Shown one piece after another: positions 24,356-33,736 of a stretch of DNA of 33,804 nt (the stretch's first letter is position 1; the number at the start of each line of letters is the position of its first letter). The translations under genes and the position numbers were made by a program. The stretch lies in NCBI GenBank assembly GCA_020629055.1, contig JAHDEB010000048.1, forward strand, positions 1 to 33,804. The letters are read 5' to 3'. This DNA comes from Chloroflexota bacterium (GTDB lineage Bacteria; Chloroflexota; Anaerolineae; Promineifilales; Promineifilaceae). The notes beneath the pieces are model-generated. The model ran no database searches. It was not told where the DNA came from and was given only the letters and a program-made list of their open reading frames with translations.

Positions 24356-26029
24356 ATGCCCAATACCCGAAGACTATCCATTTACATACCACTTTTTGTA
24401 ACTGCAGTCGCGTTGCTATCGATAACCTACAATGCTCATTCTTCTGAACCGTTGCAAGCCGATCCGGAGATGGGTCATAGTTTTGAATCTATCAATTTGC
24501 GTTTGGTTGCCCGCGGGTTCGAGCAGCCACTTGGGATCGTGTCTACCGGCATCCCCGGTGATAACCGTCTGTTTATTGTCGAAAGGGCCGGGAAAATAAA
24601 AGTACTTGAGGACGGACTGATTCAGCCGAATCTATTGCTAGATTTGGAAGGTGATGTCGCTTTGGAAGGGGAGCAAGGCTTGCTTGGCTTGGCGTTTGAC
24701 CCGAACTTTAGTGAAAATGGCTATTTTTACGTTAACTATACCGAAAACACCCCGGGCAAATTTGGCGACACTGTTATCGGCAGATATACCTATAATCGCC
24801 AAACAGGATCCGCTTACCCAGGCTCTGAATTTCGCATTATCGAGATTGCTCAGGATGGCAATAGTCATAACGGGGGGCACCTGGTTTTTGATAGCAGCGG
24901 TAGTCTGGTGATCGGGATGGGAGATGGCGGTGGGTACGGTGACCCGCTGGAGCGTGCCAATTCAAAAAGATCGCTTCTAGGAAAAATGATCCGTATTGAC
25001 GTACATGACAACTCGCTCTCTTCAGAAAACGGCTGCGGCCGAGTGCGAAACTACACCATTCCGAGTGATAACCCCCGGCCAAGAGGTGAAGACGATTGGT
25101 GCCCTGAAATTTTATCAATCGGCTGGCGAAACCCATGGCGATACAGCTTAGATCCTGATACGGACCGAATGTGGGTGGGGGATGTGGGGCAAGATCGGTT
25201 TGAAGAAATCAACTACGTACCAAGAACCACAACCGTGTTGCGCAACTATGGTTGGTCTTGCTATGAAGGATGGGACGTTTTTAACATCGGCTGCTTCCAA
25301 CATGCAGATACCTTGCTTACTTTCCCTGTAGATGCATACGCTCGTGAAAACGCTGAAGGAGAATTTTTAGGCTCGTCTGTGACAGGTGGCTTCGTTTACC
25401 AAGGATCTACATTCCCAGAATTGCAAAAGAATTACTTTTATGCAGATTTTATTTCTGGGAATTTCTGGGCCATTGACCGGAATGATCTTGACACATTTGA
25501 CAGTAGACTGGTTTTTAAATCAGGGAAATTTATTTCATCTTTTGGTATCGACAATGAAGGTGAACTTTATGTTGCAGATTTACGCGCAGGGGAAATTTTT
25601 CAAATGATGGGATCAAACGCCGCAATGATCCAATTCTTAAGCCCCGGCCATATCGAGCCAGGTCAAATTGGGACATGGTCGATCAAGGTGACCAATCTTG
25701 GGGGAGATATGATTGAAAATATAACGTTTGATTCGACTCTTCCCCCATCAATCACGCAGATTGAAGCAGAAGATTCAACCAATTCCAACCTGTCTCTTCA
25801 TTTATCTGAGATCCAACCCGGTGAAACCAAACAAGTCGATTGGCAAGGCCAGGTGCCCGCTGAACCGGGTAAAATTAGAAACCCGCTCTACTCAGTTAGC
25901 TTTGAAGGTTTAGATTCTGAACCGATATCACCTGAGGATTGGGGATATGTTGAACTGGATAACGGCATTTTGCAAACATACGTTTCTGAAACAATTGAAA
26001 CTATATTTTTGCCAGCCCTTAATCGCTAA
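24356..26029 (+). CDS. Secreted PQQ-dependent sugar dehydrogenase-like protein
   Basis: Exported 557-residue protein. A signal peptide (about 1-29) precedes a glucose/sorbosone dehydrogenase beta-propeller (about 48-420). Typical elements are GFEQPLGIV, RLFIVERAGKIKVL, EQGLLGLAFDPNF, the catalytic-His segment NSHNGGHLVF (His171), SLVIGMGDGGGYGDP, SIGWRNPWRYSLDP, MWVGDVGQDRFEEIN and GGFVYQG. Cysteines near 225 and 245, and a pair near 303-313, may form disulfides. Residues about 425-540 form a DUF11/CARDB-like beta-sandwich. The protein ends in IFLPALNR, much like the tail of the secreted protein ending at 31912. Family enzymes oxidise sugars using PQQ and calcium. It sits 11 bp upstream of the FmdE-like gene. 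Confidence 0.85.
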   Translation: MPNTRRLSIYIPLFVTAVALLSITYNAHSSEPLQADPEMGHSFESINLRLVARGFEQPLGIVSTGIPGDNRLFIVERAGKIKVLEDGLIQPNLLLDLEGDVALEGEQGLLGLAFDPNFSENGYFYVNYTENTPGKFGDTVIGRYTYNRQTGSAYPGSEFRIIEIAQDGNSHNGGHLVFDSSGSLVIGMGDGGGYGDPLERANSKRSLLGKMIRIDVHDNSLSSENGCGRVRNYTIPSDNPRPRGEDDWCPEILSIGWRNPWRYSLDPDTDRMWVGDVGQDRFEEINYVPRTTTVLRNYGWSCYEGWDVFNIGCFQHADTLLTFPVDAYARENAEGEFLGSSVTGGFVYQGSTFPELQKNYFYADFISGNFWAIDRNDLDTFDSRLVFKSGKFISSFGIDNEGELYVADLRAGEIFQMMGSNAAMIQFLSPGHIEPGQIGTWSIKVTNLGGDMIENITFDSTLPPSITQIEAEDSTNSNLSLHLSEIQPGETKQVDWQGQVPAEPGKIRNPLYSVSFEGLDSEPISPEDWGYVELDNGILQTYVSETIETIFLPALNR

Positions 26030-26040
26030 TAGGTTGTTTT

Positions 26041-26685
26041 ATGAGTGGATATGAGCACATTTCGGTAGAGCCAGGCGACATTCAGATGTTGGCGGCGCTA
26101 AAGCCGTTGTTAGAAAAATCAGCATCGATGCACCATCATTTATGTCCGCGTCAGGTGTTAGGAGTGCGTGTAGGCGTAGCCGGCATGCGTGAGCTAAACT
26201 TTAAGTTGCCCATTCGCCAAAAAAGGTTGCTCGTTATCGCTGAAACAGACGGATGTTTTGTGAGCGGGGTGCAGGCGGCCACCGGCTGTAGCGTCAATCG
26301 GCGAACGATGCGTATCAATGATATCGGCCGTATCGGGGTAACTTTTGTCGACGTGAAAAGCGAGCAGGCGGTGCGGGTCGCGCCTCGTACAGACTTGCGC
26401 CAAACAGTATCTAATTTAATGACACAGGAGGCTGACTCACGTCGAGCCAGATACATAGCGATGCTAGAGCAATATCAGCAAATGCCGGAAGATCAACTTT
26501 TGACGATTGAACCGGTCAAACTATCGCGGCCGGTACGCGAAATTGTTAGCCGGCCGTTTGTTCGGGTTGATTGCGCCGTGTGTGGCGAAGAAGTCATCAA
26601 CGAGCGTGAGGTGCTTATTGACGGCCGGCCGACGTGTCAATCATGTGCCGGCAACGGGTATTACACCGTCACCGATTCTGCATAA
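26041..26685 (+). CDS. FmdE-like protein with C-terminal zinc ribbon
   Basis: Soluble 214-residue protein of the FmdE family (named after formylmethanofuran dehydrogenase operon subunit E). The family signature is HHHLCPRQVLGVRVG (Cys35) followed by ETDGCFVSGVQAATGCSVNRRT (Cys72, Cys83), likely a metal or cofactor site. The C-terminus is a compact zinc ribbon: CAVCGEE at 178-184 and CQSC at 199-202. The family occurs in many non-methanogens, and its role there is not established; it is often discussed with molybdenum enzymes. The gene starts 11 bp after the sugar dehydrogenase, suggesting one transcript. Its 3' end overlaps the convergent CDP-glucose dehydratase gene by 25 bp. Confidence 0.82.
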   Translation: MSGYEHISVEPGDIQMLAALKPLLEKSASMHHHLCPRQVLGVRVGVAGMRELNFKLPIRQKRLLVIAETDGCFVSGVQAATGCSVNRRTMRINDIGRIGVTFVDVKSEQAVRVAPRTDLRQTVSNLMTQEADSRRARYIAMLEQYQQMPEDQLLTIEPVKLSRPVREIVSRPFVRVDCAVCGEEVINEREVLIDGRPTCQSCAGNGYYTVTDSA

Positions 26686-27752
26686 CGTTTGATTTGCGCC
26701 TGCATAAGCGCCTCTAAGTCTTTCCCTTCATCCCAAGCCCGATACCATTCCACGATATCACGCATCGTGTCTTTCCAGTCATACCCGGGCTGCCAGTTGA
26801 GCTGTCGGGCCGCTTTTTCCCAGCTTAGGCGTAGATAGCTGGTTTCTAGCTTGTCGCTGTCAGAATTTTCGCACAGCCAACTGCCGCTTCCCCATAGTTC
26901 AATCAGCTGATCTGCGATCTGACTCGTCGTAATTCCGTTCATTTCTGGCGGACCAAAGTTCCACGCCCCGATGTACGCTTCTGCACCGGGCTGTAGCATT
27001 TTCGCCCCCAACAGCAGGTAACCGCCTAATGGGACCAAAACATGCTGCCACGGCCGAATATAGTTGGGATTACGCACCACAATGGGGCCGTTGTCGATCA
27101 GCGCCTTCATACAGTCGGGCACCAATCTAAAATCAGCGAAATCTCCACCCCCGATCACGTTGCCCGCGCGTACCGAGGCGACCGCTACGGTGTGCCGGTC
27201 ACCGTACCATTCCGGCCGGAAAAACGACTGCACGTACGAGTTAATCGCCAGTTCTGCCATCGCTTTGCTGGCGCTGTACGGATCTTTGCCGCCCAACCGA
27301 TCAACCTCACGATATCCCCACAGCCATTCTTCATTCTCATAGACTTTGTCTGTGGTAATACAAATAACCGCTTTTACTGCGTCGCAATGACGAGCCGCTT
27401 CTAACACATTAATGGTGCCGATCGCGTTGGTGGCAAACGTCTCTCGTGGGTTCTCAAGTGAAGGCAGCACAAGCGGCTGGGCCGCCATATGAAAAATGAT
27501 CTCCGGCCGTTCATCTTGGATCAGCTGGTTGATTTTATCAAAATCGTTGATGTCCCCGCTTACTTCATGAATGCGGCCAGACAGTTTGCACAGCTCGTAG
27601 TTAGACGGGCTGGTTGGCGCTTGTGGCAGGCTGTAGCCCACCACATTTGCACCCAACTGCAGGCACCAACCGGTCAACCATGACCCTTTAAAGCCGGTTT
27701 GCCCGGTGATGAGCACCTTGCGCCCTTTATAAATATCAAGGCCTTTTAGCAT
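26661..27752 (-). CDS. rfbG: CDP-glucose 4,6-dehydratase
   Basis: Extended short-chain dehydrogenase of 363 residues that makes CDP-4-keto-6-deoxyglucose for dideoxy- or branched-sugar synthesis. NAD-binding GQTGFKGSW (17-25), HMAAQPLV, TTDKVYENEEWLWGYRE (133-149), and YxxxK as Tyr159/Lys163 in DPYSASKAMAEL are all hallmark residues of RfbG. RAGNVIGGGDFADFRLVPD and RPWQHVLVPLGGYL complete the family pattern. The usual partners (cytidylyltransferase RfbF and dehydratase RfbH) are not in the window. It follows the M28 peptidase gene by 7 bp on the same strand. Its last 25 bp overlap the convergent FmdE-like gene. Confidence 0.92.
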   Translation of the reverse strand: MLKGLDIYKGRKVLITGQTGFKGSWLTGWCLQLGANVVGYSLPQAPTSPSNYELCKLSGRIHEVSGDINDFDKINQLIQDERPEIIFHMAAQPLVLPSLENPRETFATNAIGTINVLEAARHCDAVKAVICITTDKVYENEEWLWGYREVDRLGGKDPYSASKAMAELAINSYVQSFFRPEWYGDRHTVAVASVRAGNVIGGGDFADFRLVPDCMKALIDNGPIVVRNPNYIRPWQHVLVPLGGYLLLGAKMLQPGAEAYIGAWNFGPPEMNGITTSQIADQLIELWGSGSWLCENSDSDKLETSYLRLSWEKAARQLNWQPGYDWKDTMRDIVEWYRAWDEGKDLEALMQAQIKRYAESVTV

Positions 27753-27759
27753 ATTGCGA

Positions 27760-29154
27760 TTACAGTCCTAACTTGGTGTAATGGGCGTCGATCATCTTTT
27801 CAAACTCAGCCACTTCGGTATAGTCGGGCATCGCCAAAAGCTCTTCGACTTCGGCCGGTGTGCGATGGGTCGCTTTCCAGTCGGCCGCTGGCACCGATGC
27901 AACGCGCAAGGCGACCAGTGAGGCGAGGTAAGCCGCATCTTGCAGCTCGCGCAAAGAGACTTTGTCGAGCGTGTCGTAAGCGGTGTGCCCATAGCCGCGC
28001 CCGCCGGTGCTTTTAGGCACACTTTCAAGGCCGCCGGTGGGGACCCCTTTTAGCAAAAATGGATAGTGGTCTGAATGGGCATGAACCGATTGATTGGTCT
28101 TGAAATCAAAGGCGATATCCTGCGCCCAATCTTTGACCAAGCTTTCGATTTCCGGCCATTCATTTAGGTTGACCCCTTTATTTTTAACGCTGCCAGCCCC
28201 ATCCATATTGAAGTAGAAGCGGTAGTTTGGCATGTCGGCCGCGTGTTTATCCGCAAAGATATAAGAACCGATCAGGCCGATTTCTTCAACCCCCCACAGG
28301 GCAAAGCGTACGGTACAAGGCAATTTGCCCGCATGGGACGCCAGCAACCGGGCTGTTTCAAGTACAGAAACCGCACCAGAAGCGGGATCTTGGGCCCCTT
28401 GCGAGATATCGTGACCATCATAATGGCTGCCTAGCATGACGACTTGGTCGCTTAACCCGTCGCCCACGATGTCACCAACGACGTTCCACGATGTCATCGG
28501 TTTGTTCTCATCGGTGGTCACAACTTTTAGCACGACTTTTCCATGTCGCTTGAGCAGTCGCTGCAGGAATGACCCGTCTTCATAAGAAACGGAGATTCCG
28601 GGAATGATGCCACCTTTGCCGTTATGACCGATTCCACCTGTGGCTGGTCCATAAGCGGGGTAGTGGTTCATAAACAAGAACGCTTCGGCCCCGTTTAACA
28701 TCGAGCGCCCATATTTCTCGTTCCGATGGACCCATCGTTTAGAACCGGCCGGGTACGTTTGGCTGTCTGCTAAAACAACTTTTCCCTTCATGCTGTCTGC
28801 ATCGTCTGCAAAAATCGAAGGGGCACCGTCCCCAGCATCATAAAGTTCAGCCGTAAAATTAGCCGGAGGAGAGTGGGGCAAGCTGATGCAGGGGATTGCT
28901 TTTTGAATCGGTTCGATAATTTCAAGCTTTGCCGATCCGCGAATCCAGCCGGTGTACTCAAAAGGCTCTAAACGAACATTGGTTAGCCCGTAGGATTCTA
29001 GTTTTTGTTTCATGAAATCGGCCGCTTGTTTCTCCCCAGGCGTCCCGCCGAAACGGGAGCCAAATTCATCACACATGATGGTCAAGTTGTCCATCGCTTC
29101 TGTGGATGTATAGCAATCACCCGCTATATTTTTATCTATTTGTTTAAATGACAT
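27760..29154 (-). CDS. M28-family metallopeptidase
   Basis: Zinc aminopeptidase-like protein of 464 residues with no signal peptide, so probably cytoplasmic. A PA-like insert (about 100-215) precedes the catalytic M28 domain. The expected two-zinc residues are visible: His244 in GSHYDGH, Asp256 in AQDPASG, Glu290/Glu291 in WGVEEIGLIGS, Asp318 in FNMDGAG and His390 in YGHTAYDT. Members cleave amino-terminal residues or act as carboxypeptidase Q-like dipeptidases; the actual substrate is unknown. A strong ribosome-binding site CGGAGG precedes the ATG. It leads a unit with the CDP-glucose dehydratase gene, which is functionally unrelated as far as can be seen. Confidence 0.9.
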   Translation of the reverse strand: MSFKQIDKNIAGDCYTSTEAMDNLTIMCDEFGSRFGGTPGEKQAADFMKQKLESYGLTNVRLEPFEYTGWIRGSAKLEIIEPIQKAIPCISLPHSPPANFTAELYDAGDGAPSIFADDADSMKGKVVLADSQTYPAGSKRWVHRNEKYGRSMLNGAEAFLFMNHYPAYGPATGGIGHNGKGGIIPGISVSYEDGSFLQRLLKRHGKVVLKVVTTDENKPMTSWNVVGDIVGDGLSDQVVMLGSHYDGHDISQGAQDPASGAVSVLETARLLASHAGKLPCTVRFALWGVEEIGLIGSYIFADKHAADMPNYRFYFNMDGAGSVKNKGVNLNEWPEIESLVKDWAQDIAFDFKTNQSVHAHSDHYPFLLKGVPTGGLESVPKSTGGRGYGHTAYDTLDKVSLRELQDAAYLASLVALRVASVPAADWKATHRTPAEVEELLAMPDYTEVAEFEKMIDAHYTKLGL

Positions 29155-29386
29155 ATTTCCTCCGGTATGACTATTTATCTACGTGCCAAGTTTACAGCTT
29201 GATCTGATTTAAACAACACTGAAGCCTATACCTTTGCCATAATGAGAAACCGCCTAAAAGTGGGTGCTCTTTGCAATCGCATAATCCACATCGTCAAGCC
29301 AGATTTTTGCTCGGCTATATCGTTTTGGATTCGATTGAAGCATGGTGCAGGTATTTAGTTGAATTCAATAAAATTTCAAGAAGACC

Positions 29387-31912
29387 ATGTCACCTGAGTA
29401 TTCCCTGACCCGAACCCCTCTCGCCTCGATTTTAAAAAGCCTGCTGATTAGCTCATTTTTAATCGCCATCCTCATCACAGTTATTCAACCGGTTTCCGCA
29501 TTGCCTGCGAATCGAAATATGCTTAGCGCAGATGAAAGCAACCAGATTGTAGGCTATCTTCAATCGGGGAGTGGATCACCCATTGAGGGGGCGATGGTTT
29601 TGGCCCAGCGGCGGCGCAATGGTGAGACAGCGATCGCAATTTCAGATGCGAGTGGCAATTACACGCTCACCCTTGGGAGTGGTCTATGGTCGATCACTGC
29701 TCAGCATTCAACCGCAACTGTGCCAAATGATTGGTATTGGAACGACTCGCCGATCGTGTTCAACTTTTTGCTGGATGGGGAAAACGAGACCGAGGTGCAA
29801 AACTTTAGATTTTTATCGTCACAGTCGGTTGTACGCGGTTTTGTAAAAATGCCTGATGGTTCTGCCCCTCCATTTGATGTTGTTGTCTCACTAAAAACGG
29901 CCGAAGGGTATGGCATTAGCCGCCCCGCACGAGATTATGATGGGTTTTTCTGGCGGGTGGCTCGAAGCGGTGAATTTACTTTTCAGCTATTGCCCCAAAA
30001 TCCTGATTATGTGGGGCCGCCCCCACAAACGATTAATCTGCAGCCAGGCGATCTGATCGATGTCGGTGAGATTCGCTTAATCCACAAATCATCAGCGATC
30101 CAGGCCAGCATCGTCGACCCGCAGGGGAATCAAGTGGGTGGGGTTGATCTAATCGCCTGGTCGGCGGAAAGCGGAGCTTCAGTCAGCATCTCATCCCCAA
30201 CTGAAACGATGACTGTCCCAGTGGTCGCGGGTGATTGGTACTTGAAGCCAGCCGTTCCTGTCGATGCCCCCTATATTTTTGACGGAGATCTAAAATCGGT
30301 CACAGTTGGTGTGAGCCAAACGGTTGTCGTTTCTGATTTTGTCGTACAGCCTGCGCCTAATTTAATCACCGGCACATGGGTTGATGCCTCCGGTCTGCCT
30401 GTTGAATTAGATGGGTGGGTCACGGCCGAAGATGCATTGGGCAATGGGGTTCGAGCCACCTCGGTCCAATCTGGGACGTTTCACCTCTATTTGCCAGATG
30501 GTACGTACAACCTGCGGCCGAGCCTGTCGCCTGACAACCTGCATTTAGCCGTAGATCCGGTCGCCATAACAGTTGCTAACAGTCAAACTTTAGCCGTTGA
30601 CCTACCGGTCTTGTCTGCAACTACCACGGTTAAGGCGATTTTCTGGGATCCACGGGAAGAGGAAGCGGTGGCGAGTTTGGGTGGGTCGGTCTTGGGGACA
30701 AGTGGAGAAAGTTTTAATCAGGCGGTCGAACATCCTGTTACGAGCGTCTACCAACAAAAGCTGCCGATGGGGGAGTGGGCGATCGGGTATGGGTTTAACC
30801 CTTCAACCCATTTGCCGTTGAACCGTGCATTTTCATTGGAAGTTGATGGAACCCCGATTCAAGAGATTAGCCTACCGGTCGCCAAGCGAGACTCCGCCGT
30901 GACCGGCCGGGTCATGGGGGCAGATGGCAATCCACTAGCCGATGCTTTTGTTCATGTACGAGGGGAATCTGCCGTGTTGGAACAGGTCTATTTACAAGTT
31001 CAGACCGATTCAGACGGCCGCTACTACATCAATTTGCCCCATGGCAGCTACACACTGTGGTCTGACAGCGATGGCGCCAGTCAAAATGGGTGGATCCCGC
31101 CTGCTACAAGACGGCTCAATATCGGGGTTAAGGTGATTCGGCCGGGCATCGATCTAACTTTTCGCCAATCGAACATGACATTGACCGGTAATATCACACG
31201 CTCAGATGCTGCACCGATCACCGGGCCGATTAAGCTATGGGCCCAAACGGGTGACGGGGGCAACATCATGGTTGATGTGCAGCCAAGCGGATTTTATACC
31301 TTGCCCCTTTTGCGCGATAAAACTTGGGAAATCGAAGCGTTTTACGAGACGGAGGATGCGATTTATCGATTGGCAGAAGAGGTGACACCAACGGGTAATC
31401 AGACTTTAGATCTTGTATTAAACGATTTGCGGCGGAAGCCATCCCCACAAATATTTCCGATCGATACCGCTTATCCGGCCGATTTATACGTCGATAATCG
31501 GCTTAAGCTTTTTATTCCGGCCAGAACCTTGCCGGTCACCGGCACCGCCTACATTCAAGTAAGCCCGATCTCGCCACAGGCTGATAAATATTTCCATCAG
31601 CAACTATTCCCCGGCTACTCTATTAGTCTGTTTGATTCATTCGGAAACCCGCTTTTAAACAGCAATTACCAATCTGCCTTCGTCACGCTTCGGTATGATC
31701 AGGACTTGATCGATGCTAAGTCTTTAAACGAGCGCCAAATACGTCCGATTGCCATGAACCGATCCAATCAGCGATGGGAGCAGCCCGATCTGTTTGTGCT
31801 CGACACTGTGAACAATCAGCTGACAGTTGAGGTTGATCTCTTTTCTAGCTATACCCTGCTAGCCGGCGAGCCAAATCCGATGCGCATTTATTTGCCTGCA
31901 CTTCAGAAGTAG
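29387..31912 (+). CDS. Secreted protein with carboxypeptidase regulatory-like repeats
   Basis: Exported 841-residue surface or secreted protein. A signal peptide or N-terminal membrane segment (about 14-39: ASILKSLLISSFLIAILITV, cut near SALPA) is followed by six or seven beta-sandwich repeats of the carboxypeptidase regulatory-like type. Repeat starts include IVGYLQSGSGSPIEGAMV, VVRGFVKMPDGSAPPFDVVV, ITGTWVDASGLPVELDGWV, VTGRVMGADGNPLADAFVHV and LTGNITRSDAAPITGPI. A final domain (about 690-825) follows, and the protein ends in RIYLPALQK. No catalytic residues are seen, so a binding, adhesive or scaffold role is likely. The ribosome-binding site is weak (AAGAAG). It is divergent from the M28 peptidase gene. 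Confidence 0.72.
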   Translation: MSPEYSLTRTPLASILKSLLISSFLIAILITVIQPVSALPANRNMLSADESNQIVGYLQSGSGSPIEGAMVLAQRRRNGETAIAISDASGNYTLTLGSGLWSITAQHSTATVPNDWYWNDSPIVFNFLLDGENETEVQNFRFLSSQSVVRGFVKMPDGSAPPFDVVVSLKTAEGYGISRPARDYDGFFWRVARSGEFTFQLLPQNPDYVGPPPQTINLQPGDLIDVGEIRLIHKSSAIQASIVDPQGNQVGGVDLIAWSAESGASVSISSPTETMTVPVVAGDWYLKPAVPVDAPYIFDGDLKSVTVGVSQTVVVSDFVVQPAPNLITGTWVDASGLPVELDGWVTAEDALGNGVRATSVQSGTFHLYLPDGTYNLRPSLSPDNLHLAVDPVAITVANSQTLAVDLPVLSATTTVKAIFWDPREEEAVASLGGSVLGTSGESFNQAVEHPVTSVYQQKLPMGEWAIGYGFNPSTHLPLNRAFSLEVDGTPIQEISLPVAKRDSAVTGRVMGADGNPLADAFVHVRGESAVLEQVYLQVQTDSDGRYYINLPHGSYTLWSDSDGASQNGWIPPATRRLNIGVKVIRPGIDLTFRQSNMTLTGNITRSDAAPITGPIKLWAQTGDGGNIMVDVQPSGFYTLPLLRDKTWEIEAFYETEDAIYRLAEEVTPTGNQTLDLVLNDLRRKPSPQIFPIDTAYPADLYVDNRLKLFIPARTLPVTGTAYIQVSPISPQADKYFHQQLFPGYSISLFDSFGNPLLNSNYQSAFVTLRYDQDLIDAKSLNERQIRPIAMNRSNQRWEQPDLFVLDTVNNQLTVEVDLFSSYTLLAGEPNPMRIYLPALQK

Positions 31913-32176
31913 GCGCTTTCAGAGCTTCAAGGAAAGGTATAAGGCCGATGAAACAGGTCCAGTTTTATGCATTTTCAAGAGTCGGCTAAAGCGATATTAA
32001 GAAGATAGTTTGATTCCATCCCCTTTTAAATTTTCTGGTAAAATCGGAGCCACCCCACATAGAATTAAAAACAGATAAAGCGCCATGACCAATTTAAGTT
32101 CCTGTTTCAAGGCACAAACGTATGTTGGCGCATTTTATCTCTCGAAAAAGAGTAGCATTTACTCGCAAAGGAAATC
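31913..32176. other. Intergenic spacer upstream of gpmI
   Basis: AT-rich spacer of 264 bp presumably holding the gpmI promoter. I cannot point to a hexamer pair with confidence. No strong terminator for the upstream gene and no RNA gene are visible. Confidence 0.35.
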
Positions 32177-33703
32177 ATGACAAAACCGGTAGCACTAATA
32201 ATTATGGATGGCTGGGGCATGCGTGACGCAGTTGAAGGCAATGCGGTCAAGCAGGCGAATACCCCCAATGTAGATGGCTGGACGGCCGATCACGAACGGG
32301 CTGTTTTAGACGCTTCTGGGGAAGAGGTCGGTTTACCGGCCGGCCAGATGGGTAACTCAGAGGTGGGTCACTTGAACCTGGGTGCCGGCCGTATCATCTA
32401 TCAAGATATTACTCGCATCGACAAAGCGATTCGTGAAGATCAGCTGGTGAATGTCGAAGCGCTGCGCGAAGGATTGTCTTTAGCGAGCAATGGCATCAAC
32501 AAGCTCCATCTAATCGGATTGCAAGGGACCGGTGGCGTGCACAGCCATCAGCGACATATGTTTGCTTTGCTCGACTTGGCTAAAAAGTGGGGCGGCATCA
32601 ATCCGATCGTTCATCTAATTACCGACGGCCGAGACACCCCCCCAGAAAGTGGAGCGGAGTTTGTGGAAGCGCTAGAAGCGAAAGTGGCTGATTTGGGAAT
32701 CGGCCGGATTGCGACGATCAGCGGCCGGTATTACGCCATGGATCGAGACAAACGTTGGGAGCGGACCGAGTTGGCCTATAACGCCATAGTCAACCAAAAA
32801 GCGGAAACGAGTTTCCCGAGTGCATCTGCTGCGATGGCGGCCAGCTATGCAGTAGGAATCACCGACGAATTTGTGAAGCCAGCCCTCATTGATGGGCATG
32901 AAGATTGCACGATTAATACCGGTGACGTGTTGCTCTTCTTCAACTTCCGGGCAGATCGGATGCGCCAAATTGTCCGGCCGTTTGTCGTGCCTGAATTTGA
33001 TGGCTTCCAACGGGATCCTATTCAACATTTGACCGTGCTTAGCATGACCAAATATGCGGACGACTTGCCAACCAAAATCATGTTCCCCGAACAGTCGATC
33101 GCTATGACATTGGCCGAGACGATTAGCAAAGCGGGTAAAACCCAGCTGCACGCGGCCGAAACAGAGAAATACCCGCACGTGACATTTTTCTTTAACGGGG
33201 GAGAAGAAACCCCATTTGACGGGGAAACGCGCATTATCGCCCAATCACCCAGCGTGGCGACCTACGATCTAAAGCCGGAAATGTCTGCTCATGAGCTAAC
33301 GGCCAAAGTGATGGCCCATATAAAAGAAGAGTCACCCGACTTTGTGCTGGTTAACTTTGCCAACCCAGACATGGTCGGCCATACCGGCTCGATTGAGGCG
33401 GCGATTAAAGCGGTTGAAACGGTTGATGAATGCACCGGCAAGCTGGTTGATTTGGTCACAAGTTTGGGTGGGGCCGCGTTGGTCACGGCCGACCATGGGA
33501 ACTGTGAGCGGATGGTTGAAATTTTAACCGGTGAACCGCACACTTATCATACGACCAATCCGGTCAACTGCTTGGCGATTAGCAATGATTATTTGCTGCT
33601 GCGGCCGCGCGGCATTTTGGCCGATGTCGCTCCCACAGTTTTAGATTTAATGGGAATCGATCAACCGGCCGAAATGACCGGTGAAAGCTTATTGGTGAAA
33701 TAG
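32177..33703 (+). CDS. gpmI: 2,3-bisphosphoglycerate-independent phosphoglycerate mutase
   Basis: Glycolytic/gluconeogenic enzyme that interconverts 3- and 2-phosphoglycerate through a phosphoserine intermediate, using two manganese ions. The alkaline-phosphatase-superfamily start IIMDGWG (metal Asp11), the phosphorylated serine in GQMGNSEVGHLNLGAGR (Ser61), the substrate arginines in TDGRDTPP and ISGRYYAMDRDKRW, and the late metal motifs NFANPDMVGHTG and VTADHGNCE are all present. At 508 residues it is full length. An AAGGA ribosome-binding site precedes the ATG. It contains eleven CGGCCG palindromes, a very high density. Confidence 0.97.
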   Translation: MTKPVALIIMDGWGMRDAVEGNAVKQANTPNVDGWTADHERAVLDASGEEVGLPAGQMGNSEVGHLNLGAGRIIYQDITRIDKAIREDQLVNVEALREGLSLASNGINKLHLIGLQGTGGVHSHQRHMFALLDLAKKWGGINPIVHLITDGRDTPPESGAEFVEALEAKVADLGIGRIATISGRYYAMDRDKRWERTELAYNAIVNQKAETSFPSASAAMAASYAVGITDEFVKPALIDGHEDCTINTGDVLLFFNFRADRMRQIVRPFVVPEFDGFQRDPIQHLTVLSMTKYADDLPTKIMFPEQSIAMTLAETISKAGKTQLHAAETEKYPHVTFFFNGGEETPFDGETRIIAQSPSVATYDLKPEMSAHELTAKVMAHIKEESPDFVLVNFANPDMVGHTGSIEAAIKAVETVDECTGKLVDLVTSLGGAALVTADHGNCERMVEILTGEPHTYHTTNPVNCLAISNDYLLLRPRGILADVAPTVLDLMGIDQPAEMTGESLLVK

Positions 33704-33736
33704 AAAGTTAGTTCCTTAACTTCTGTATAAAACCTC

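Noticed and set aside
32672..33244. 190-codon reverse open frame inside gpmI
   Set aside because: Antisense shadow of a well-conserved gene; no ribosome-binding site or recognisable protein.
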